Shown here piece after piece: positions 35,278-43,103 of a stretch of 64,000 nt of DNA; position 1 is the first letter of the stretch, and each line of letters begins with the position of its first letter. The translations under genes were made by a program, and so were the position numbers. The DNA is taken from contig CBDFLD010000016.1 of NCBI GenBank assembly GCA_965249005.1, positions 62,001 through 126,000 on the forward strand. The letters run 5' to 3'. Below the pieces are notes generated by a model that worked only from the letters and a program-made list of their open reading frames with translations, had not been told where the DNA came from and did not search any database. The stretch is from CBDFLD01 sp965249005. Its GTDB lineage: Bacteria > Acidobacteriota > UBA6911.

Positions 35278-36227
35278 CTAGGAATCTGGGACGGCCTTTA
35301 GAGCAAACCACCCTTCATCGCCTACCTCGCCAGTATGTAGCGTGATCGTCTCCCCGACGTTCGCAGCAAAGAAAGGTAGTTGAGTGCGCAGCCCAATCTG
35401 AGCTATGTCTTCATTAACATCCACTTCAGAGAAGGAGTTAGGCTCGCCGTCTTTGCTGATCGACTCTTCGTCGATAAGTAAAAACCCCGACGCACCACAA
35501 CTTCCCAGCGCGTCGATTTCGTCTTGAGTTAGGATCCGATCGTAGATACGCACTTCGTCAAGGAATCCCTCGAAGTTTTGATTCTGAGCACCCAGAATTG
35601 TTCCAATTCTCAGGGGTTCGGTGCTCACGACAGCATTGTAGGTGAGTGTTGCCGTTCCTAGGAGGTTCCCGTTCAGATAGACCTTGGAGTTTCCAGCCCC
35701 AGCTTGCATTTCATAAACAATATGGTTCCACTCGTTCAGTTCTCCTTCGGTGAAGACATCAAAATCAATTCCATTTCCTGTTATTACGATAATAGGATCG
35801 CCACCGAGATCAGTTTGGAGCCGAAGATAGAAGTCGGAGTTCCCTGGAACGAAGTGTCGGTATTTCGAAATGATCGCGCCGACGCCGTCAACCGCCAGCG
35901 CTGTGGGTTTTGCCCAGACCGAGACGGTGCGAATCCGTCCTTGAATCATTCCTAGATCGTCACCAGCCACAGTGACAAAATCGTTGTCTCCATCGAAAAG
36001 AAAGGCGTTGCCACATACACCAGCAGCGGACTGAACGTTACCCGTAATAGCCCCATCAAATCCATTACCACTGTCGTCTGTCGCCATTCCGTCGCCTACT
36101 CCATCGTCGAAGCTCCAATAGGCGATAAGTCCGGCTCAAGATCTACTTGTGAGAAAGCGACCTTTGAAAACACGGCAACGAATACAAACCCCAGTGTGAG
36201 CATTAGAGTTCTCAGTGACTTGGACAT
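35278..36227 (-). pseudogene. LamG-domain exported protein, N-terminal part with frameshift
   Basis: The gene starts with ATG at 36227 after a good GGAGGAGG site and encodes a signal peptide (TLMLTLGFVFVAVFSKVAFS). The phase is lost at 36131-36132, where two Cs on the plus strand should be three: with one extra G the minus strand reads DLEPGLIAYWSFDDGVGDG and enters a LamG (concanavalin-like) domain. That domain is seen in GNAFLFDGDNDFVTVAG, RIRTVSVWAKPTALA, LNEWNHIVYEMQAG and NFEGFLDEVRIYDRILTQDE. It stops at a TAG (35278-35280) that is in phase with the downstream part. With two lesions, this is a pseudogene unless the sequence is wrong. Confidence 0.75.
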
Positions 36228-36625
36228 CTAGCTATCCTCCTCCGACTCCCATGGCGGAATCGGTTCTAGAAACGCGTTCGCGCTGGTTGGGCTATTTTGG
36301 TGAGGAATCGCCTTGTAGCGGATCAGAAGGAAGCTGCAAAGCATATCAGGGATTCCCTGATTCTTTTTTCCGTCCTCTGCGGCTACCATCAAATCCGCCG
36401 CTCCACGCCAGCGATACCCTGACAGTTGCGGTCTTTTCTCTTAGGTTTAGGGCAAAACACGCGTATTTTGTCCTATTTTGTGCAGACCCAAGCTTCCAAA
36501 GAACAATCTATGCGGACAAGTTCGGAGTGGCTGAATTCTGCACCCTATCTGCACCCTGAGGAAAGACTGAGGTCTAGACCCATCGAGAGTCTCCTGTAAT
36601 TCATAGAGAATAAAAGGATTAAAAG
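36228..36625. other. Gene-free stretch between LamG pseudogene and tRNA-Lys
   Basis: About 400 bases. A 114-codon plus-strand frame (36215-36559) has no recognisable domain and I do not call it. The stretch holds the right copy of the GGCTGAATTSTGCA repeat (36529-36542) and inverted halves GTGCAGA/TTCTGCAC. This is the likely edge of the decayed accessory region. Confidence 0.4.
36529..36542 (+). repeat. Short direct repeat, right copy
   Basis: GGCTGAATTCTGCA, matching 34721-34734 at 13 of 14 positions. It lies between the LamG pseudogene and tRNA-Lys; a possible worn attachment site. Confidence 0.35.
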
Positions 36626-36698
36626 TGAGCCGTGTTGGACTCGAACCAACGACCCTCTGCTTAAAAGGCAGATGCTCTACCGACTGAGCTAACGGCCC
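36626..36698 (-). tRNA. tRNA-Lys (anticodon TTT)
   Basis: A 73-base cloverleaf on the minus strand: acceptor GGGCCGT pairs with ACGGCTC (one G-T pair), discriminator A, D-arm GCTCAGTCGGTAGAGC, anticodon loop CTTTTAA giving TTT, T-arm GTTGGTTCGAGTCCAAC. The 3' CCA is not encoded (next bases CTT), unlike tRNA-Glu in this window. It borders the decayed region with an integrase fragment. Confidence 0.95.
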
Positions 36699-37245
36699 AC
36701 ATCAGGGGCTGCGGGAGTGCGAACTAATCTTAGGGATTCCCCGGGAAATGTCAAGCCGGGGCAAGAAGGAAATTCCTCGTAAGTTGTTGTCTCACTGAAG
36801 AATAACTTCGGGTAAGGCGGCGGCGCGGAGACTGCGGTTTCCATGGCACGGGGAATCGCTCCCGGCAGACTGTGATCTCTATTTTTCGCTGAAGGGTGAG
36901 ACTGATCTTCCCCGTTGCTTTCGTGATTCGGATATTCCACTTTCCTGAGCCCAGCTTTCCGATGGCGGGACTCGCAGGATCCCAGGCACCCCCGCGTCGG
37001 TTTGATCGAAAAATCAGCTCTCATTGAGCACTCACGATAGAGGGTGCCTTCACGTAGACATTGCCGCTTAGCATCACGAGCCCGAGTTGACCCCACAGCG
37101 AGACTCTCCGGAGTGGCGCGTCAGTCCGACTACGCAAGCCGTCCTCGAACCGAGGGTTGTTCACTTTTGTGTGCTCATCGTCAGCGTCAGGATCCGGATG
37201 GCACCAAGCAATTGTATTTGATCACGCCGCGAGCTATGGATTAAC
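36699..37245. other. Gene-free stretch between tRNA-Lys and the zinc-ribbon membrane gene
   Basis: About 550 bases. A 135-codon minus frame here lacks any protein-like pattern and runs into the tRNA, so it is rejected. The stretch must hold the tRNA promoter (minus strand) and that of the 37246 gene; I see no clear -35/-10 pairs or structured RNA. Confidence 0.4.
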
Positions 37246-37968
37246 ATGAGCAATCAAGACGGCGTGGGCATATCGGGAAAACATCCCGTCGTCTCCACTC
37301 GGGGAATCCTTTTGCTTCAGTTATCAAGGGTTTTTTTACTGACTGTTTCAATCGTTCTGGCGGTTCCCTTCCTGGTTGCCGGAGTCGACACCGCTTCCTC
37401 GGCTCCATCATTCACATGCCTCGTCTGCGGCAAACTTCATGAAAATCAGGCGCATCCAATCCAGTACAAGGGTCGGCCGTTGCGCCTCTGCTCTCCGGCC
37501 TGTCTCGACGAGTACCGGACCAGGGAGAGTGCGGGGCAGCTCGATACCATCACCGCGCGAATCGAGCCGCGCAGCGCTTTGTTTCAAGAAGATTCCAATC
37601 CGCGATCTCCTCTATCGGCCGTCTATCTCGGTTTCGGTCTCTATGTTCTAGCCGGGATCCTCTTCGGAGGCTGGGCTTCGTTCCATGCAGTTCAAAAGGG
37701 CAGATCCGGCTGGCCCGCTTTCGGTCTGGGCCTCGGTCTCAACCTGATCGGTCTGCTCATCGTCTGGGCGCGGCCAAAACAAGAGATGGCCTTTCATTCC
37801 AAGGGGCTCACCAAGATTCCGACTACCCACCAGGAACACGCCTGTCCGTCGTGCGGTCAATCGAATCATCCTTCGTCTTCGCGCTGCAGCCAGTGCGATG
37901 CACCGATCGAGCCGCGGGTCCCCTCTGAAGTCGACCTTGTGGGTCTTCACGGGAAGGACCGATCTTGA
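37246..37968 (+). CDS. Membrane protein with two cysteine-pair zinc-binding modules
   Basis: A 240-residue protein. An N-terminal hydrophobic segment (about 21-47) is followed by a Cys-rich module, FTCLVCGKLHENQAH ... RLCSPACLDEY (Cys58, Cys61 and a C-x3-C), resembling a metal-binding TRASH/MYM-type finger. Two more membrane helices follow (about 125-165), then a C-terminal double-zinc-ribbon-like C-x2-C ... C-x2-C (ACPSCGQSNHPSSSRCSQC). No enzyme motif. It overlaps the next gene by four bases (TTGA), so the two are probably made together; it may be an assembly or redox partner of that flavin/iron-sulfur protein. Start: ATG at 37246, without a clear ribosome site. Confidence 0.72.
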   Translation: MSNQDGVGISGKHPVVSTRGILLLQLSRVFLLTVSIVLAVPFLVAGVDTASSAPSFTCLVCGKLHENQAHPIQYKGRPLRLCSPACLDEYRTRESAGQLDTITARIEPRSALFQEDSNPRSPLSAVYLGFGLYVLAGILFGGWASFHAVQKGRSGWPAFGLGLGLNLIGLLIVWARPKQEMAFHSKGLTKIPTTHQEHACPSCGQSNHPSSSRCSQCDAPIEPRVPSEVDLVGLHGKDRS

Positions 37969-40253
37969 GACTCTCCTTCCTGCAGGACGCCCATCGAAGA
38001 GTTGACTCGATCCTCCGGTCGGGGAATATGCCCAGCCAGAGGCCGGAAATCAACAAGCACAACGAGTCGAACGTCAAGAATCTGTTCATCATCGGGGATC
38101 TTGCCGGAGCGCCCGTTATCAAACTGGCCATGCAACAGGGATTTGAAGTAGTTCGTCACATCGCTTCACTACCGGACGCGAGGGCGCACCAGGATGGTGT
38201 ACTCGATATTTTGATCGTCGGCGCCGGAGCCAGTGGTTTGAACGCGGCCCTGGAGGCAACGGAGCGCGGTTTGACCAGCCTTTTGTTGGAAAAAGGGAAA
38301 ATCGCCAATACCATCGAGAACTTTCCCGAAAAGAAGTGGGTGTATGCCGAGCCGGACACCGCACCCGCGAAGGGAAAGCTCTGGCTTGATGGGGCGCGAA
38401 AAGAAGATCTCATCGTACGATGGCACCAGATCGTCACCGAAAACAGTCTCGACGTTCGCACCGAGGAAGGCGTCGATGCCATCACGAAGAATGCCAGCGG
38501 AATTTTCGAGGTCACAACCGCCAAGGGAACGTACCGCGCTCGACGCGTCATTCTGGCAATCGGACAGCGCGGGAACCCCCGAAAGTTAGGCGTGTCGGGC
38601 GAAGACCAGGAACGAGTCTATCACAGGCTCTATTCTCCCAAGCACTACGTGGACGAGAACATCCTAGTAGTGGGCGGAGGTAACAGCGCCGTGGAGGCGG
38701 CTCTGGTTCTCGGAGAAAAGAATAGAGTCACCCTGTCCTACCGCAAGAAGGAATTCTCCAGGATATTCAAAGACAACGCGAGACTTCTTCAGGAATCCAT
38801 GGACGCCGGGCGCATCCAGCCCATTTTCAACTCTGAAGTCCTTGGATTTCACGATCAGAATTACAAACTGGAACGGAGGGACGCACCTGGCAAGACAACC
38901 GTGGAGGAAAAACCGTTCGATCACGCCTTCGTGCTGATTGGAGCGGAGCTTCCTGTCGGCTTTCTCCGGTCGATAGGGGTCCGTCTCGAGAACGAATGGC
39001 AGGGCAGTCTCTGGACGGCGGCTCTTGTCACCATCGCCACGATGTTCGGGTTGTCTCTTGCAGGACCGGATACCAGCGTCGGCGCCTGGAGCAGTAGTGT
39101 CACGCGCTGGTTGGGTGTAGCAGCAGCCGTTACTGCTTTTGGAATCCTGGTTTCAATGGGAAGGCGCCGCAACCGCTACGCGTGGCTCGGGATCTCGTTT
39201 CTCGTCTGGTATACCATCTACGGAGCGAAACTTGGAAGCGGCTCCGAGTTTTGGCCATTCACCGGTTGGGGATACAGCTTTCTGTCCTTTGCGGACCGGC
39301 CGTGGTCGTTTTGGTACACGGTCGTTTATACCTTGCTGATGACCGTATTCGGAATTCAAGCAATGAAGCGGTGGGGATTTGACCGGAAGGACAAATTCCA
39401 GATATGGCGTTACGTCTCACTCCTTTCTTTCCAGTGGATCTTCTTCTTCGTTATTCCCGAGTTCTTGTTCCAATGGGCTGTCGAGTACCGATGGGTTGGA
39501 GAAGCATTGGCGACTGATCCCCAGTTTACGGGTCAGGCCTGGCGAACCTACGGAATCGTGTACGCGTGGCCCCTGTTTTTTTATACATTCTTCTATGACC
39601 CGTCCAGCCTCTGGGTGGTCTGGGGAGTTGCACTCAGCTTCGTGGTCATCCCGGTTTTTGCCTTCTTTCACGGAAAACGCTACTGCTCATGGATCTGCGG
39701 CTGCGGCGGACTCGCCGAGACGTTCGGCGACCGGTGGAGGCATCTGGCTCCCAAAGGCGAGACCTCGATTCGATGGGAATGGATGCAGATGGCCGCCTTG
39801 GGGCTCGCGGTAGCCGTCACGATCGCGATGCTGGGAAGAGATATTTTCCTTTTCCTGGCGGCGCCCGCCGACTTTGGAATTGGCGTGTATCGCATCCTCA
39901 TGGACGTCTGGCTGGTGGGAATCTTGCCGGTCACCCTCTATCCCTTCCTTGGCGGAAAGTTATGGTGCCGTTACTGGTGCCCGCTCGCCAAGTTGATGCA
40001 TCTCTATTCAAAATGGTTCGGCAGGTTCAAGATTACGGCCAACGACAAATGCATTGCGTGCGGCGAGTGCACGCGCAACTGCCAGGTGGGAATTGACGTC
40101 ATGGGCTTCGCACTCGTTCAAAAGGAGCTCGATAACAAGAGCTCTTCATGCATTGGTTGTGGGATCTGTGTCTCGGCGTGCCCGATGGACGTCTTGTCGT
40201 TCGGCGACCCATCGATACAGCAGCCCGATTCGCTGGTCCAACTGCGCAGCTAG
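37965..40253 (+). CDS. Flavin/NAD(P) reductase fused to membrane iron-sulfur (NapH-like) domain
   Basis: A 762-residue fusion. Residues 36-60 (NLFIIGDLAGAPVIKLAMQQ) resemble the flavin-binding tail of thioredoxin reductases. Residues 80-340 are a two-dinucleotide-fold oxidoreductase with GAGASG (86-91) and GGGNSA (about 232), close to YpdA/thioredoxin reductase. Then come about eight membrane helices with Cys motifs CSWICGCGG and LWCRYWCPLAKLM, as in NapH-type membrane ferredoxins. Last are two [4Fe-4S] motifs, CIACGECTRNC (about 696) and CIGCGICVSACP (about 728). It should pass electrons between NAD(P)H, flavin, Fe-S and the membrane; partner unknown. Start: TTG at 37965, six bases after AAGGA, overlapping the previous stop. 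Its TAG shares CTAG with purA's stop. Confidence 0.85.
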   Translation: MRLSFLQDAHRRVDSILRSGNMPSQRPEINKHNESNVKNLFIIGDLAGAPVIKLAMQQGFEVVRHIASLPDARAHQDGVLDILIVGAGASGLNAALEATERGLTSLLLEKGKIANTIENFPEKKWVYAEPDTAPAKGKLWLDGARKEDLIVRWHQIVTENSLDVRTEEGVDAITKNASGIFEVTTAKGTYRARRVILAIGQRGNPRKLGVSGEDQERVYHRLYSPKHYVDENILVVGGGNSAVEAALVLGEKNRVTLSYRKKEFSRIFKDNARLLQESMDAGRIQPIFNSEVLGFHDQNYKLERRDAPGKTTVEEKPFDHAFVLIGAELPVGFLRSIGVRLENEWQGSLWTAALVTIATMFGLSLAGPDTSVGAWSSSVTRWLGVAAAVTAFGILVSMGRRRNRYAWLGISFLVWYTIYGAKLGSGSEFWPFTGWGYSFLSFADRPWSFWYTVVYTLLMTVFGIQAMKRWGFDRKDKFQIWRYVSLLSFQWIFFFVIPEFLFQWAVEYRWVGEALATDPQFTGQAWRTYGIVYAWPLFFYTFFYDPSSLWVVWGVALSFVVIPVFAFFHGKRYCSWICGCGGLAETFGDRWRHLAPKGETSIRWEWMQMAALGLAVAVTIAMLGRDIFLFLAAPADFGIGVYRILMDVWLVGILPVTLYPFLGGKLWCRYWCPLAKLMHLYSKWFGRFKITANDKCIACGECTRNCQVGIDVMGFALVQKELDNKSSSCIGCGICVSACPMDVLSFGDPSIQQPDSLVQLRS

Positions 40254-41566
40254 CGCCGCACCACATCTTCGAACGAAACCCAGCCGTGCATTCGGGACCG
40301 AGAGGACGTAAGGACCGTCTCCTGCCGGTCGGGTCCGGTGGAAACAACCGGTATCTCGACCTGCAAAAGATCGCTCAACCGCTTCAAGTAATCTTTCGCA
40401 AGGGCCGGCAGATCATTAAACTCTCGGACACCGGCCGTCCTTCCCATCCAGCCCTTGACGGTCTCGTACTCGGGTCGACACTCATCGAGCACATGAATAT
40501 CGGGCGGAAAACTTTCTAGAAGTGAACCTTTGTATCGATAACCCGTGCAGATCTTGATTTCAGGGAATTGGTCCAATACGTCGAGCTTCGTGATTACGAG
40601 CGTATCGAAATTGTTGACCAGGCAGGAGTAACCTACGATCACGGCATCGAACCAGCCGCAACGCCTCGGCCGTCCGGTGGACGCGCCGAACTCCTCTCCC
40701 CGCCGCCGCATTTCCTCTCCCACGCCGTCGGTCAGCTCGGTGGGAAAGGGGCCTTCTCCGACTCGCGTGGTGTACGCCTTGGCAATGCCAACGATCCCGT
40801 CAATACGGGTTGGGCCCACTCCTGTTCCCGTACAGGCACCTCCGGCCGTGGCGCTCGATGACGTCACGAAAGGGTACGTCCCATGGTCGACGTCCAATAG
40901 GGTGCCTTGAGCCCCTTCGAAAAGAACGCTCTTGCCCTCGTTCATCGCTTGATTCAGGTAGGTTGCCGTATCGGCAAAGTAACCGGACAGCTCCTCTCCG
41001 AGTGCCAAGTTGCGTGAGGCGACTTCCTCCAGATCGAGCTCGCCCAAGGAAGTCAAATCACTCCGACCATCTATGTTCTCCCTCAGGCAACTCCGAAAAA
41101 CCTCCTCGTCGGCCAGCGTCGAGATGCGCACTCCTCTCCGTCCAATCTTGTCTTGATAGGCGGGCCCAACCCCCCGATTGGTTGTCCCGATTCTATTGCC
41201 TCCGCGGCGGCGCTCGTCCGAGGCCTCCATCAAGCGGTGGTAATCCAGGATCAGATGCGCGCGGTTGCTCACTCGAAGGCGCCCTTCGCAATGAACTCCG
41301 GCAGCTCTCAGCTCTTCGAGTTCTTTCTTGAGCGCCAGCAAGTCAACCACAACGCCGTTTCCAATGACGCAGATCTTTTCAGCGTGCAATATCCCGGATG
41401 GGATTAGATGGAGAATGTACTTCTTCCCGTCGATGATGACGGTGTGGCCGGCGTTGTGCCCACCCTGGTAACGGGCAATGACATCGAAATGGTCGGTGAG
41501 AAGATCTACGATCTTGCCCTTCCCCTCGTCGCCCCACTGAGCGCCGACTACGACTAGGTTCGCCAT
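40250..41566 (-). CDS. purA: Adenylosuccinate synthetase
   Basis: A 438-residue enzyme that joins IMP and aspartate using GTP to make adenylosuccinate, the first step from IMP to AMP. The P-loop-like GAQWGDEGKGKIVD is at the N terminus, with ARYQGGHNAGHT, RGVGPAYQDK, FEGAQGTLLDVDHGTYPFVT, TGRPRRCGWFD and TKLDVLD all typical. Length is normal. Start ATG at 41566. It converges on the flavin/iron-sulfur gene, and the two stop codons overlap in one CTAG palindrome (40250-40253). Cytoplasmic housekeeping gene. Confidence 0.97.
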   Translation of the reverse strand: MANLVVVGAQWGDEGKGKIVDLLTDHFDVIARYQGGHNAGHTVIIDGKKYILHLIPSGILHAEKICVIGNGVVVDLLALKKELEELRAAGVHCEGRLRVSNRAHLILDYHRLMEASDERRRGGNRIGTTNRGVGPAYQDKIGRRGVRISTLADEEVFRSCLRENIDGRSDLTSLGELDLEEVASRNLALGEELSGYFADTATYLNQAMNEGKSVLFEGAQGTLLDVDHGTYPFVTSSSATAGGACTGTGVGPTRIDGIVGIAKAYTTRVGEGPFPTELTDGVGEEMRRRGEEFGASTGRPRRCGWFDAVIVGYSCLVNNFDTLVITKLDVLDQFPEIKICTGYRYKGSLLESFPPDIHVLDECRPEYETVKGWMGRTAGVREFNDLPALAKDYLKRLSDLLQVEIPVVSTGPDRQETVLTSSRSRMHGWVSFEDVVRR

Positions 41567-41792
41567 ATTGCTTTACCCTACCGAGTTCCTTTCCACGGAA
41601 CCGATCGTCTCGTCCCGCAGGACCCCACGGCCCCTTCCGAACCACGTAGCCGCACGCGAACGCCCTTTCAATGCCGTCTGTACACTGTGGGATCGGTATT
41701 GATATCTCTCAAACGAAACTATTCTGAAGAGGACAGCAAAAGCGTTGGAACGCTCCCCGGTCGAGTGCAATCCAAACCGGAGAGACAATCCA

Positions 41793-42116
41793 TCAGAGAT
41801 GATTCTCGATCATCTTCGAAATGGTATCTTTCGTGGTGTTACCGACAATCTGCTCCTTGATCACTCCGCCCTTGAAGAGAAGCAGAGTAGGAATCCCCTT
41901 GATATTGTACTTACTGGAAGTCGCCGTGTTCTCATCCACGTTTAACTTTACAACCTTGGCCTTCCCGTCGTACTTCTCGGCTACCGCCTCGACGACAGGA
42001 GCCAGCATCCTGCACGGAGCACACCATGCAGCCCAAAAATCAACGAGAACAGGCACTGACGCGTTAATGACTTCTGTCTCGAAGCTTTGGTCCGCGACCT
42101 CCGATACCTTACTCAT
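41793..42116 (-). CDS. trxA: Thioredoxin
   Basis: A 107-residue classic thioredoxin. The active site is WCAPC (Cys32, Cys35), with Ala in place of the usual Gly. The cis-Pro segment IKGIPTLLLFKGG and NVDENTATSSKYN are standard. It reduces protein disulfides in the cytoplasm. Start ATG at 42116 after an AGGAGG site. A strong promoter (TTGACA-17-GATAAT) lies just upstream on the same strand and overlaps the start region of the divergent rsmA gene. Confidence 0.95.
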   Translation of the reverse strand: MSKVSEVADQSFETEVINASVPVLVDFWAAWCAPCRMLAPVVEAVAEKYDGKAKVVKLNVDENTATSSKYNIKGIPTLLLFKGGVIKEQIVGNTTKDTISKMIENHL

Positions 42117-42173
42117 CCTAAGACCTCCTGAATTTTCCTGGACGATTGTCTATCATGCTCACGAGCGACAGTA

Positions 42174-42202
42174 ATTATCCGAGGGCACCGAAGGGTTGTC
42201 AA
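42174..42202 (-). promoter_or_regulatory. Sigma-70-type promoter for trxA
   Basis: On the minus strand: -35 TTGACA (42197-42202), 17-base spacer, -10 GATAAT (42174-42179), about 58 bases before the trxA ATG. This is a near-consensus promoter. Its -35 overlaps the start of the divergent rsmA gene. Confidence 0.75.
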
Positions 42203-42207
42203 GTCAA

Positions 42208-43026
42208 ATGAAATCTACTCCCAAAAGGCGCTTTGGCCAACATTTTCTTAGGGATACAGCCGTCCTGGAGCGCTTGGTTCGGCTCATCGCTCCCAAGCGG
42301 AACGATATCTTTCTGGAAATCGGTGCCGGACGAGGAGCACTGTCGCGTGTTCTTTGTCCGCGGGTCGCCAGTTTGGTCACAGTGGAAATTGACCGGGATT
42401 GCATTCAGACTCTCCAACAGACACTGTCTGAATTCACATCGGCGCAGGTCATACATGGAGACATTCTCAGTGCGCAAACTCAACAGTATCTTCTGTCGCG
42501 TTTGTCGCATACCCAGCCCTTCCGGGTGGTGGGCAACCTTCCATACAATATTTCCACCGCGATCATTCAACGATACCTGAACCACGAGTCCGCGGTCGAA
42601 GATATGACTTTCATGCTCCAGCTCGAAGTTGCAAAACGTATCGCCGCAAGCCCGGGAAATCGCGACTACGGCTTCCTTTCCGTCGTGTGCCAATACTTCT
42701 CGCAGGTAGAAATGCACTTCCGCGTGGCGCCACACTCTTTTGTTCCCCAACCGAAAGTGTTTTCCGCAATCGTAACGCTGAGGCCGAAAAGTCCCAAAGT
42801 CACGGCAGAGATCGGGCCGCATCTGATCGAGGTTGCGAAGGCGGCCTTTCGCCATCGCAGGAAGACACTGGCCAATTCCCTCAAGCTGAGCTTTCCTCCC
42901 GAAGCAGATACGGACGGTGTTTTGGCAAGCGCCGGAATCGACGGTCAACGACGCCCCGAAACCCTTTCGGTGGAAGAATACGAGCAGCTCGCTCGTACCT
43001 GCATCATTGAAGCATTTCTTGACTGA
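42208..43026 (+). CDS. rsmA: 16S rRNA dimethyladenosine transferase (RsmA/KsgA)
   Basis: A 272-residue SAM-dependent methyltransferase that dimethylates two adjacent adenosines near the 3' end of 16S rRNA. Visible motifs: RRFGQHFLRD, LEIGAGRGALSRVL (SAM site), TVEIDRDCI, HGDILS, and the catalytic FRVVGNLPYNIST (NLPY). The C-terminal helical part HRRKTLANSLK is typical. Start: ATG at 42208; an in-frame TTG at 42196 is possible but lacks room for a ribosome site. It begins a forward run with the RNase J and ftsK genes. Confidence 0.95.
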   Translation: MKSTPKRRFGQHFLRDTAVLERLVRLIAPKRNDIFLEIGAGRGALSRVLCPRVASLVTVEIDRDCIQTLQQTLSEFTSAQVIHGDILSAQTQQYLLSRLSHTQPFRVVGNLPYNISTAIIQRYLNHESAVEDMTFMLQLEVAKRIAASPGNRDYGFLSVVCQYFSQVEMHFRVAPHSFVPQPKVFSAIVTLRPKSPKVTAEIGPHLIEVAKAAFRHRRKTLANSLKLSFPPEADTDGVLASAGIDGQRRPETLSVEEYEQLARTCIIEAFLD

Positions 43027-43103
43027 CCACGCAGCCCGCCCTTCGGAACAGACAATGAGATGGGAGCCCGCCGTGCTATACTGCGCCATCTCTCGAGACC
43101 GAT

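Noticed and set aside
36215..36559. Plus-strand frame of 114 codons beside tRNA-Lys
   Set aside because: No domain, signal peptide or ribosome site, and it overlaps the LamG signal-peptide region on the other strand.
36689..37096. Minus-strand frame of 135 codons
   Set aside because: Overlaps the 5' end of tRNA-Lys and has no protein-like pattern.
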